A DNA stretch of 64,000 bases from JAHWJR01 sp035942035. Lineage in GTDB: Bacteria > Actinomycetota > Acidimicrobiia > Acidimicrobiales > CADCSY01. Position numbers and translations under genes: made by a program. Shown piece after piece: positions 24,884-32,965 of the stretch. The first letter of the stretch is position 1. Each line of letters begins with the position of its first letter. Where the stretch lies: positions 15,586 through 79,585 of the forward strand of contig DASZDK010000063.1 of the NCBI GenBank assembly GCA_035942035.1, in the 5' to 3' direction. A model generated the notes under the pieces. It worked only from the letters and a program-made list of their open reading frames with translations, searched no databases and was not told the origin of the DNA.

Positions 24884-25912
24884 CTACACCACCTGGAAGT
24901 GGGCGCTGGACGGGGCGCCGGCCGGGGAGGGCGCCGGGGCCGGCGCCAGGTCGATGCGCACGTCGTCGCCCAGCCGGTCGACGGCGACGACCCGGCCCTG
25001 CCACGCCTCGGCCAGCGTGGGGGCAGCAGGTCCGGCGAACAGGCCGCGAGCGTCCTCGCCCCCGAACAGGCGCGGGGCCAGGTAGAGCACGTAGCGGTCG
25101 ACCAGCCCGGCCCGGTGGAAGGCACCGGCCACGGTGGCGCCCCCCTCGACCAGCACCTGGACCACCCCGCGCCGGCCCAGCTCGTCGAGCACCGTGGCCA
25201 GGTCGCCGGAGCGTTCGAGCGCCGGCCGCACCCGGGCGTGGGGAGGAATGCGGCCCAGCACCACCCGCAGCGGGTCCGGCCCCTCGGCCAGGCGGACGGT
25301 GAGCGCCGGGTCGTCGGCCCGGACCGTGCCGGCGCCGACGATGACGGCGTCGCTCTCGGCCCGCAGCCGGTGGGCGTCGACGCGGGCCTCGGTGCCGGTG
25401 AGCCACTGGGACGAGCCGTCGGGGGCAGCGGTGCGGCCGTCGGCCGACGCCGCCAGCTTCAGCACCACCCACGGCCGCCCGGTGGTGCGGTGCTTGCGGT
25501 AGGGGGCCAGCTGCTCGGCGACCATGGCACGGCCCACGCCGGTGAGCACTTCCACGCCGGCCCGGCGCAGGCGCTCCAGCCCCCGGCCGGCGACGCGGGC
25601 GTCGGGGTCGGCCAGGGCCACCACGACCCGCCGCACGCCGGCGGCGATCACGGCGTCGGCGCACGGCGGAGTCCGCCCGTGGTGGGAACACGGCTCGAGG
25701 GTGCACCACAGGGTGGCACCCCGGGCGGCGTCGCCGGCGGCGGCCAGGGCGGCGGCCTCGGCGTGCGGGCCGCCCGGCGGAGCGGTGGCTCCTTCGAACA
25801 CCCGGCCGTCGGCGCTCTCGAGCACCGCCCCCACCCAGGGGTTGGGGGCGGTCACGGCACGGACGCCGGCGGCCAGGGCCACCGCCCGGCACATCGCCCG
25901 CTCGTCGTCCAC
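24884..25912 (-). CDS. ribD: Bifunctional riboflavin deaminase/reductase
   Basis: 342 residues from GTG 25912. The N-terminal deaminase domain has the zinc motif HAEAAAL with TLEPCSHHGRTPPC. The C-terminal reductase domain (about 145-342) has KLAASADGRTA, GTVRADDP and QVLVEGGATVAGAF. Performs steps 2 and 3 of the pathway. First gene of the rib run; a gap of 63 bp to moaB. Confidence 0.96.
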   Translation of the reverse strand: MDDERAMCRAVALAAGVRAVTAPNPWVGAVLESADGRVFEGATAPPGGPHAEAAALAAAGDAARGATLWCTLEPCSHHGRTPPCADAVIAAGVRRVVVALADPDARVAGRGLERLRRAGVEVLTGVGRAMVAEQLAPYRKHRTTGRPWVVLKLAASADGRTAAPDGSSQWLTGTEARVDAHRLRAESDAVIVGAGTVRADDPALTVRLAEGPDPLRVVLGRIPPHARVRPALERSGDLATVLDELGRRGVVQVLVEGGATVAGAFHRAGLVDRYVLYLAPRLFGGEDARGLFAGPAAPTLAEAWQGRVVAVDRLGDDVRIDLAPAPAPSPAGAPSSAHFQVV

Positions 25913-25975
25913 CGGGCCAGCTTACGAGAGCGCCGGCACGGTGGCCGAGTACGGGCAGCGGCCGTGGGGGCGCCC

Positions 25976-26503
25976 TCAGTGCTCCCGGTGGCCGGCGAGG
26001 AGGCGCAGGGCATGGGGAAGGACGTCGAGCACCGCCTCCAGGCACTCGACGGCGCCGGCGGTGGAGCCGGGAACATTGAGCACCAGGGCCCGCTCCACCG
26101 TGCCGGCCAGCGCCCGGGAGAGACGGCCCAGCGGGTTGGCCAGGCGCATGGCCTCGGCCAGGCCCGGGGCCTCTCGCTCCACCACCGCCCGGGTGCCCTC
26201 GGGGGTCAGGTCCCTCGGTCCGAAGCCGGTGCCGCCGGTGGTCACCACCAGCCCGGCGAAGCCCGAGCACAGCCGGCGCACGGCGGCGGCGACCGCCTCG
26301 GTGCCGTCGGGCGCCACCTGATGGTCGACGACCTGGAAGCCGGCGTGGCCCAGGCGCTCGACCAAAGCGACGCCGGAGCGGTCCTGCCTCGTGCCCGCCA
26401 CCACCCCGTCGGACACGGTGAGCACCTTGGCTTCCAGTGGCTGCTCGCCCTCCCCAGCTTGGCCCACCCCGAGCTCCCGTCTCCTCGCCGGCGATGGGAC
26501 CAT
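25976..26503 (-). CDS. moaB: Molybdenum cofactor synthesis protein MoaB/MogA type
   Basis: 175 residues from ATG 26503, supported by GGAGAGG 8 nt upstream; GTG 26425 is an alternative because the fold begins at VLTVSDG. The MPT-adenylylation-family motif VVTTGGTGFGPRDLTPEGTR and the C-terminal VLNVPGSTAGAVECL are clear. It binds or adenylylates molybdopterin. No other moa gene is nearby, so its position in the rib/fmt run is probably convenience. Confidence 0.88.
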   Translation of the reverse strand: MVPSPARRRELGVGQAGEGEQPLEAKVLTVSDGVVAGTRQDRSGVALVERLGHAGFQVVDHQVAPDGTEAVAAAVRRLCSGFAGLVVTTGGTGFGPRDLTPEGTRAVVEREAPGLAEAMRLANPLGRLSRALAGTVERALVLNVPGSTAGAVECLEAVLDVLPHALRLLAGHREH

Positions 26504-26576
26504 CTTGTCGCCCTCTCCGCTCTGGCGGTGAAAACGGTGCGGAACCCGTACCGATGTCGCCGCCAGGAGGGAGGGT

Positions 26577-27701
26577 TCAGCGCCGGCGCAGGCGCAGCAC
26601 CGCCATGCCGTCGGTGCCGGCGGCCTGGGGCAGCAGCAGGGCGCCCCGGCCGTGCGGGCGCCACGGCGGGCCGGGCGCCGGCACCGCCTCCAGCTCGGGG
26701 TGGGCGCCGGCCAGCCAGGCGTCGATCTCGACGGTCTCCGCCGCGGTGAGGGTGCACACGCTGTAGACCAGGGTCCCTCCGGGACGGACCAGGCCGGCGC
26801 CGGCACCGAGCAGCTCCCGTTGCAAGGCGGCCAGGCGGGGCAGGTCGTCGGGCCGACGCCGCCAGCGGGCGTCGGGACGACGGTGGAGCACGCCCAGGCC
26901 CGTGCACGGTGCGTCGATGAGCACGCGGTCGAAGCTCGCCGGCGGCCACGGGGGCAACCGCCCGTCGGCCACGGCGACCACCACCGACGCGGCACCGGTG
27001 CGCTCGACGGTGGAGGCCACGAGGCTGGCCCGGTCGGCGTCGACGTCGGTGGCCCAGACGCGGGCGCCGGTCCCGGCCATGGCCGTGGCCTTCCCCCCGG
27101 GGGCGGCGCACAGGTCGGCGACCCGCTCCCCCGCTCCGGCACCGACCGCCGCCGCCACCCACTGCGAGGCTGAATCCTGGGCGTAGCCGTCGTCGCGCTC
27201 GGTGACGCCCGGCGCCCGGTTCATCTGCTCCAGGGCGGCGAGGGCGTCCTGCTCGCCGAGGTCGCACACCAGCCGATCGACGACCCAGTCGGGGTAGCTC
27301 AGCCGGGTGGGCACGTTGGGCCACTCCACCACCGCCCCGGACACCCGTCGGAGCACGGCGTTGACCAGGCCCCGCGACCGCCGGGGAGCGACGTCCACGG
27401 TGGCTGACACCGCGGCGTGGGGTGGCGTGCGCAGGAAGTGCAGCTGGTAGGCGCCGAGGCGCAGGACCACCCGGGTGGGCACGTCGAGCGCCCGCAGCAC
27501 GAAGCGGTCGACGAGGAAGTCGCAGGCCCGGCGCATGCGGGTGGTGCCGTAGACCAGCTCGGTGGCGAAGCCCCGGTCGGCGCTGCGCAGCCGGCCGGCG
27601 CCCAGGCGCTCGGCCAGTACGGCGTTGGCCCGCCCACCGTGCTCGATCTCCACCAGGGCGTCGAGCGCCAGCCGCCGGGCGTCGGCCACCCCGGCGCTCA
27701 C
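26577..27701 (-). CDS. rsmB: 16S rRNA m5C967 methyltransferase, shortened
   Basis: 374 residues from GTG 27701 (family usual ~430-450). NusB-like RNA-binding N-domain (about 1-140), then the SAM-dependent domain with VADLCAAPGGKATAM, IDAPCTGLGVL (first catalytic Cys) and VYSVCTLTAAE (second Cys). Between the domains, the usual ~60-residue segment with the N1/RVN motif is reduced to MNRAPGVTERDDGYAQDSASQW, shown here in part. The GTG shares GTGA with the fmt stop. Confidence 0.9.
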   Translation of the reverse strand: MSAGVADARRLALDALVEIEHGGRANAVLAERLGAGRLRSADRGFATELVYGTTRMRRACDFLVDRFVLRALDVPTRVVLRLGAYQLHFLRTPPHAAVSATVDVAPRRSRGLVNAVLRRVSGAVVEWPNVPTRLSYPDWVVDRLVCDLGEQDALAALEQMNRAPGVTERDDGYAQDSASQWVAAAVGAGAGERVADLCAAPGGKATAMAGTGARVWATDVDADRASLVASTVERTGAASVVVAVADGRLPPWPPASFDRVLIDAPCTGLGVLHRRPDARWRRRPDDLPRLAALQRELLGAGAGLVRPGGTLVYSVCTLTAAETVEIDAWLAGAHPELEAVPAPGPPWRPHGRGALLLPQAAGTDGMAVLRLRRR

Positions 27702-28582
27702 GTGCCCAGGCGCTCGCCCGGCGCCGGCCGGGCCCCGTGCAACCACGCCGGCGCCGGCTGGGCGGCCCGGCCCTCGGGCTGGACCTCGACCAGCTCCAGC
27801 GCCCCCTCCCCCGTGCCCACCACCGTCGCCTCCAGCGCGCCGGGGCCGGGCGCCTCGGCGCCGGCCGGCGCCACGCGTGCCCGGTGGACCTTGAGCCGCC
27901 GGCCGCGAAAGGTCGTCCACGCCCCACCCACCCGCACCACCCGGTGGAGCTCCACCGCCGGACGGGACCAGTCCAGGCGCAGCTCCTCGGGGCCGAGCTT
28001 GGCGGCGTAGGTGGGTTCCCCCTCCTGGGGTGCGGGCACCCCCAGGCCGGTGGCCAGGGTGGCGAGGAGCAGCTCGGTGCCGAGGGCGACCAGACGGCTG
28101 CGCAGCTCGTCGGCTGTCTCCTCCGGGCCGATGCCCACCCGCTCGCAGGCGTAGATCGGGCCGGTGTCCAGCCCTTCCTCCAGGCGCATCAGACACACCC
28201 CGGTCTCGTCGTCGCCGGCCAGGACGGCCCGCTCGACGGGCGTCGCCCCCCGCCAGCGGGGCAGCAACGAGAAGTGGAGGTTGACCATGGCCAACTCGGC
28301 CAGCACGTGGGGACGGACGAGGCGGCCGAAGGCCACCACCACCCCGAGGTCGGCGCCGGCGCCGAGCACGTCGTCGACCCGGTCGGTGACGGGCAGGCCG
28401 AGCTCCACCGCCACCGCCTTCACCGGCGTCGGGCGCAGCCGGCCGCCGCGGCCCCGCTTGCGGTCGGGCTGGGACACGACCAGGGCCACGTCCCAGCCGG
28501 CATCCACCAGCGCCCGCAGCGGGGCGACGGCGACCTCGGGACTGCCCAGGTAGACGAGCCGCCGTGGTGCCTGCGGTGCGAT
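27698..28582 (-). CDS. fmt: Methionyl-tRNA formyltransferase, non-canonical start
   Basis: 294 residues if the AUC at 28582 is used. The formyl-transfer core is intact: LHFSLLPRWRGATPVERA, GLDTGPI and PDRKRGRGG. The first strand and loop (RRLVYLGSPEVAVAPLRALV) are encoded upstream of the first available GTG (28507), and no ATG/GTG/TTG precedes them in frame. The ATC lies 7 nt past the def stop with GAGGG just before. A CTG inside the strand is an alternative, but it would remove conserved residues. Formylates initiator Met-tRNA. Confidence 0.9.
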   Translation of the reverse strand: MAPQAPRRLVYLGSPEVAVAPLRALVDAGWDVALVVSQPDRKRGRGGRLRPTPVKAVAVELGLPVTDRVDDVLGAGADLGVVVAFGRLVRPHVLAELAMVNLHFSLLPRWRGATPVERAVLAGDDETGVCLMRLEEGLDTGPIYACERVGIGPEETADELRSRLVALGTELLLATLATGLGVPAPQEGEPTYAAKLGPEELRLDWSRPAVELHRVVRVGGAWTTFRGRRLKVHRARVAPAGAEAPGPGALEATVVGTGEGALELVEVQPEGRAAQPAPAWLHGARPAPGERLGT

Positions 28583-28589
28583 CGGACCC

Positions 28590-29132
28590 TCAGCCCCGGC
28601 CGGGCAGGCGCAGCCGGCGGCGTTCGCCGGCGCCCTCGGCGGCCAACACCTGGTCCCGCAGCGCCCGCTTGGCCTGCCGGCGCTGGTCGTCGTCGAGCCG
28701 CTCGAGCAGCAGCACGCCGTCGAGATGGTCGACCTCGTGCTGGAACAGCCGGGCCAGGAGCTCGTCGGCCTCGAACGAGACCTCGTTGCCGTCGAGGTCT
28801 CGCCCGGTCAGGTGCACCTCCTTGGGCCGGACGATCTCCCATGACAGCCCTGGCACCGAGAGGCAGCCCTCCTCGTAGACCCACTCGCCCCGCGTCTCGG
28901 TGATGACCGGGTTGACCAGCACGTGGGCGCCGTCGCCGTCGTGCAGGTCGTAGACGAACAGCCGCTTCTGGACGCCGACCTGGGGAGCGGCCAAGCCGAT
29001 GCCCGGCGCCTCGTACATGGTCACGATCATGTCCTCGGCCAAGCGGGCCAACCGGCCGTCGATCTCGGTCACCGGGGCTGCCGGTTGACGCAGCACGGGG
29101 TCACCGACGATGCGAATCCCGTACGGAGCCAT
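28590..29132 (-). CDS. def: Peptide deformylase
   Basis: 180 residues from ATG 29132. All three motifs are present: GIGLAAPQVG, EEGCLSVPG and the zinc motif QHEVDHLDG. Removes the formyl group from nascent proteins, pairing functionally with fmt immediately downstream. A basic C-terminal tail (GERRRLRLPGRG) is extra. Confidence 0.96.
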   Translation of the reverse strand: MAPYGIRIVGDPVLRQPAAPVTEIDGRLARLAEDMIVTMYEAPGIGLAAPQVGVQKRLFVYDLHDGDGAHVLVNPVITETRGEWVYEEGCLSVPGLSWEIVRPKEVHLTGRDLDGNEVSFEADELLARLFQHEVDHLDGVLLLERLDDDQRRQAKRALRDQVLAAEGAGERRRLRLPGRG

Positions 29133-29375
29133 GCCGGTCAGGCTAGTGCTGTCCCCGGAGAGGTCCCCTGCCCCAGGCACCGATCACGCCTCCGTGGCCC
29201 TCCCGGCCCCGTGCTGCGCCTTCGGCGGTCATGCCGGCGGCCGAAAGCTCCCGGCCAGGAAGGGACACCAGTCCCTGGTCGACGGGACAATTCGCCCACC
29301 ACGCTGCCCCTTGGCCGTTTTCGGACAACGGGGCCTCCCGGCCCCGTCCTCGGCCACGGAGACCAGGAGGCCACC
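29133..29375. promoter_or_regulatory. Divergent intergenic region def / peroxidase
   Basis: 243 bp between two divergently transcribed genes, so both promoters should be here. A short inverted repeat (gggac, acca, gtccc near 29266) is visible. I cannot assign -35 and -10 elements with confidence. Confidence 0.35.
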
Positions 29376-30755
29376 ATGAGCCCGCCCCACCACGGTTCGT
29401 TCGAGCAGCGAGGCCAGAAGACGCCCGCCGGCAATCGACAGCTCGAAGGGCGGTTCGGCTTCATGTTCAAGCACCTCGACCCGTTCTCACCCCCCGACGA
29501 GCTGTTGCGAGGGCTGGCCGCCACCATGCACCAACCACCGCCCGACCCGGCGACCCAGTTCGACAACCCCGAGATTCCCGCTGGCTACACCTTCTTCGGG
29601 CAGTTCGTCGACCACGACCTCACCTTCGACCCGGTCTCTCAGCTCGAAAGGGACCAGGACCCAGAGGGCCTGAAGAACTTCCGGACGCCGGTCTACGACC
29701 TCGACTCCGTCTACGCCGGCGGCCCCGGTGTCACCCCCCGGTTGTACGACGGCGCCAAGCTGCGCCTGGACCACCACGACGGGTTGGACGACCTTCCCCG
29801 CAAGGACGACGGCGCCGCCGACATCGGCGACCCTCGCAACGAGGAGAACGCCGTCATCCACCAGCTGCAGATCGCGTTCGTCAAGTTCCACAACGCCGTG
29901 GTCGACCACGTGGCCGGCTCCGGCACCCCAAACGGCGACGTGTTCACCGAGGCCCGCCGCCTCGCCCTGCGCCACTACCAGTGGGCCGTGCTCACCGACT
30001 TCGTGCCTCGTATCTGTGGCCAGAACGTGGTCGACACCATCCTGACCAAGCCGTCCGGCAACGCGCCCATCCGAGCCGACCTGCGCTTCTACAAGCCCAA
30101 GAAGGTCCCGTTCATGCCGGTCGAGTTCTCGGTGGCGGCCTACCGCTTCGGCCACAGCCAGATCCGTGCGGGCTACCGGCTGACCGACACCACCGGAGGG
30201 GTGTTCTTCCAACCCGAGGCCGGTGAGCGCAACCTCAACGGCTTCCGGCCCCTCCTGCCCTCGCTGAAGCTCGACTGGCCGCACTTCTTCGACATCCCGG
30301 GCTCGCCCACGAGCCCCCAGCGCTCCATGCGCATCGACTCCAAGATCTCCTTCCCGCTGTTCCAGCTGCCCTTCGGAGGCCCGCCGGCGTCGCTCGCCGA
30401 GCGCAACCTGCTGCGGGGCAAGGCCCTGCGATTGCCGTCGGGCCAGGCGGTGGCCGTCGCCATGGGCCTCCAGCCCCTGTCCAACGCCACCCTCGGCATG
30501 CCCGACGACCGGGGATGGGACGGCCAGGCGCCGCTGTGGTTCTACGTGTTGAAGGAGGCGGAGCTGCAGCACGCCGGGACCCGCCTGGGCCCGGTCGGTG
30601 CCCGCATCGTCGCTGAAACCCTCGTCGGGCTGCTGGCCCAGAACCGCGACTCGTTCTTCCGCCTCGACCCGGGCTGGAAGCCGGTGCCCCCGATCGCCCC
30701 CACCGAGGGCACATTCGGCGTAGGTGACCTCCTGGCCTTCGCCACCCGATCGTGA
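29376..30755 (+). CDS. Animal-type haem peroxidase family protein
   Basis: 459 residues from ATG 29376, with AGGAGG 5 nt before it. Family features: distal site FFGQFVDHDLTFDP (Asp-His pair), EENAVIHQLQIAFVKFHNAVVD, and the proximal His region FSVAAYRFGHSQIR. No signal peptide or membrane segment, so probably cytosolic. Bacterial peroxidases of this cyclooxygenase-like superfamily are sparsely distributed; substrates are unknown. It lies alone on the plus strand, 109 bp before the MFS gene. Confidence 0.9.
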   Translation: MSPPHHGSFEQRGQKTPAGNRQLEGRFGFMFKHLDPFSPPDELLRGLAATMHQPPPDPATQFDNPEIPAGYTFFGQFVDHDLTFDPVSQLERDQDPEGLKNFRTPVYDLDSVYAGGPGVTPRLYDGAKLRLDHHDGLDDLPRKDDGAADIGDPRNEENAVIHQLQIAFVKFHNAVVDHVAGSGTPNGDVFTEARRLALRHYQWAVLTDFVPRICGQNVVDTILTKPSGNAPIRADLRFYKPKKVPFMPVEFSVAAYRFGHSQIRAGYRLTDTTGGVFFQPEAGERNLNGFRPLLPSLKLDWPHFFDIPGSPTSPQRSMRIDSKISFPLFQLPFGGPPASLAERNLLRGKALRLPSGQAVAVAMGLQPLSNATLGMPDDRGWDGQAPLWFYVLKEAELQHAGTRLGPVGARIVAETLVGLLAQNRDSFFRLDPGWKPVPPIAPTEGTFGVGDLLAFATRS

Positions 30756-30864
30756 GAGAGGACCTTCCCCAGCGGGCAGGCAGGGCGTACGCTCGGAGGT
30801 GATGTTCCGGTTGTCGCACTGGTGACGTCGGGCGGCTCGAGCCGCCATCCGCGCCCCCCGCAGC

Positions 30865-31998
30865 GTGCTCGTGGCGCTGCTCGCCGTCCGGCTGCTCGAC
30901 GAGTCGACCTCGTTCGTCCTGCCGGGCACCTTCGAGTCACTGCGCGCCGACCTCGACCTCACCTACTCGCAGGCCAGTAGCGCCTTCCTGGCCATCGCCG
31001 TCGGGGCCGTCGCCGGGGGCCTGGCGACCGTGGCCGCCGACTACCGGAGCCGCCGGGTCATCGCCGGCGGGGGTGCGCTCGCCTCCGCCGCGGCGTTGCT
31101 GGTGATCGGTGCCGCTGACTCGTACGGGCTGTTCCTCACCGGCGCCTTCATGGTGGGGGCCGCCTCCACCGCCATGGTCGACACCTGCGAGATCGCCCTC
31201 GCCGACCTCGCCGGCGACGACTACTTGGAGGACCACCTCACCGTGCAGAACGTCTGGGGCTCGGTGGGGGACCTGCTGGGCCCGGCCATCGTGGTCGCCG
31301 TCGCCGCCCTCGGCCTGTCGTGGCGTGTGTCGTACGTGGTGGGCGCCGCGCTCGTCCTCGCGTACGGCGCATGGCTCGCGTCCCTGCCCTTTCCCCCGCC
31401 GCAACCGCACGAGGACGGGTACCGGGTGGGCAGCGCCGTGGTCTCGGTGCTGCGTGACCCTGGCGTGTGGCTCGTCGGCCTGGGCGTGATGCTGCTGGGC
31501 CCCCTCGACGAGCCCATGCTCGCCTTCCTCATCGCCCACCTCCAGCAGGCCCGGGGGCTGACGGAGACGGGTGCGACGCTCATCGCGGCGCTGTCGGTCG
31601 TGGGTGCCTTGGCCGGCTATGCCACCCTCCGCCGCTGGACGAGCGCACTGGCGTCCGACGCCGCCCTCCTCGCCCTGGCCACGTCGGCGTTGGTTGCCGC
31701 GCCGGACGCCCTCACCGCCAGCGGCGTCTCATTGCTCGTCGGCGTGTTCCTGGTCCGGGTGTGGGTGGCACTCCAGGCCCGGGTGCTGAGGGTCCGACCG
31801 GGCCAGGCGGGAACGGTCAAGGCCGTCGTCGCACTGGTCGAGACCACGGGCTGGGGGCTGCCGTTGCTGGCCGGTGCCGTCGCCGACCGCACCAACGTCA
31901 CCGCCGGCCTCGCCGCCTATGCGGCCGTGGCGTGGGCGCTCGCCGGCATCACCGTGCTGCTCGTGCGGACCTGCCGGACTGCCACAGTTGAGGCATGA
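30865..31998 (+). CDS. MFS transporter
   Basis: 377 residues with about 11-12 hydrophobic helices. MFS-type features include the loop DYRSRRVIAGG after helix 2 and symmetric halves (second half from SVLRDPGVWLVGLGV). GTG 30865 or 30871 is the likely start; neither has a strong SD. Its ATGA overlap with the siderophore-interacting protein gene suggests a shared job, possibly movement of a siderophore or chelate, but direction and substrate are inference. Confidence 0.8.
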   Translation: MLVALLAVRLLDESTSFVLPGTFESLRADLDLTYSQASSAFLAIAVGAVAGGLATVAADYRSRRVIAGGGALASAAALLVIGAADSYGLFLTGAFMVGAASTAMVDTCEIALADLAGDDYLEDHLTVQNVWGSVGDLLGPAIVVAVAALGLSWRVSYVVGAALVLAYGAWLASLPFPPPQPHEDGYRVGSAVVSVLRDPGVWLVGLGVMLLGPLDEPMLAFLIAHLQQARGLTETGATLIAALSVVGALAGYATLRRWTSALASDAALLALATSALVAAPDALTASGVSLLVGVFLVRVWVALQARVLRVRPGQAGTVKAVVALVETTGWGLPLLAGAVADRTNVTAGLAAYAAVAWALAGITVLLVRTCRTATVEA

Positions 31999-32789
31999 GC
32001 TCCGAAGGCAGTGCTGGACCGCGAACCTCCGGTCGGCGGGAGCCGCCGCGGTTCCGGCGGGTCCTGGTCCGGGCCTTCGAGCAACTGACCCCGCGGATGC
32101 AGCGGATCGTCCTCGGCGGTCCCGAGCTCCAGGGATTCGAGGTCCCCGAGCCGGCATCCAGCGTCCGCCTCCTCCTTCCGCCGCCGGGCGGGGACACCTT
32201 GGTCATGCCGGAGTGGGACGGCAACCAGTTCAAGCTGCCCACCGGTGAGCGAGCGCCGATCCGTACCTTCACGCCGCGGCATCTCGACACCGAGCGACTC
32301 GAGCTGACGCTCGACATCGTCGTCCACGAAGGCGGTGTCGCCTCCGAATGGGCCCGCTCGGCTGAGCCCGGCCTCGAGGCGGCGGTCTCCGGTCCGGGCC
32401 GGGGCTACGCCCTCGCCGCCACCGCCCCGGCCTATCTGCTGGCGGGTGACGAGACCGCCATCCCCGCCATCAGCCAGATGCTCGAGCGGTTGCCGGCGGA
32501 AACACCGGTGCGGGTGCACATCGAGGTCGCCGATGCCTCCGCCCGTCTCGAGCTGCCCTCGTACCCCAAGGCCGAGGTGACCTGGCACGAGCTGGCTCCA
32601 GGGTCGCGGCCCGGTGACGCCCTGGTTGCTGCGGTCGAGGCGATCGAGCAGATCCCGGGTGCCGCCTGGGTGGCGGGTGAGGCGGCCTCCGTCCAGCGAA
32701 TTCGCAAGCACCTCTTCGACGTCAGAGGCATGGCCCGCTCCGCGGCGACGGTCCGGGGCTACTGGAAGATGGGCCGCTCCGCCACGTGA
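31995..32789 (+). CDS. Siderophore-interacting protein (FAD-binding)
   Basis: 264 residues from ATG 31995. SIP family pattern: RVLVRAFEQLTPRMQRIVLGG, the flavin-contact APIRTFTPRH (RxYT-like), DIVVHEGGVASEWA, GRGYAL, then the C-terminal SIP domain LLAGDETAIPAISQML and WVAGEAASVQRIRKHL. These ViuB-like enzymes reduce ferric siderophores in the cytoplasm. Coupled to the MFS gene by ATGA. Confidence 0.9.
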   Translation: MSSEGSAGPRTSGRREPPRFRRVLVRAFEQLTPRMQRIVLGGPELQGFEVPEPASSVRLLLPPPGGDTLVMPEWDGNQFKLPTGERAPIRTFTPRHLDTERLELTLDIVVHEGGVASEWARSAEPGLEAAVSGPGRGYALAATAPAYLLAGDETAIPAISQMLERLPAETPVRVHIEVADASARLELPSYPKAEVTWHELAPGSRPGDALVAAVEAIEQIPGAAWVAGEAASVQRIRKHLFDVRGMARSAATVRGYWKMGRSAT

Positions 32790-32842
32790 GGGCTCGCTGG
32801 GTTACCGACGCAGCCGCTCACCGGGATGGGATCTGCCCTCAC

Positions 32843-32965
32843 GTGAAGGTACGCTGGCACCCGCTCGGGAAGGGGCTCCTCAAGCACATGAAGCCGCTCC
32901 AGTTCAGCCTGGAGGAGCTGCGGGACGAGCTCCTCCGCCACCGGACCAGCGTCCGCAGCCGGTGA
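32843..32965 (+). CDS. Possible 40-residue small ORF upstream of prfC
   Basis: GTG 32843 opens a 40-codon frame (MKVRWHPLGKGLLKHMKP, then helical SLEELRDELLRHR) whose TGA overlaps the prfC GTG as GTGA. This coupling arrangement is the same as for confirmed genes in this window. No Shine-Dalgarno is obvious before it. It could be a leader ORF or chance. Confidence 0.35.
   Translation: MKVRWHPLGKGLLKHMKPLQFSLEELRDELLRHRTSVRSR

Noticed and set aside
32614..32961. In-frame N-terminal extension of prfC
   Set aside because: It overlaps the siderophore-interacting protein gene and has no RF3 similarity before GTG 32962.
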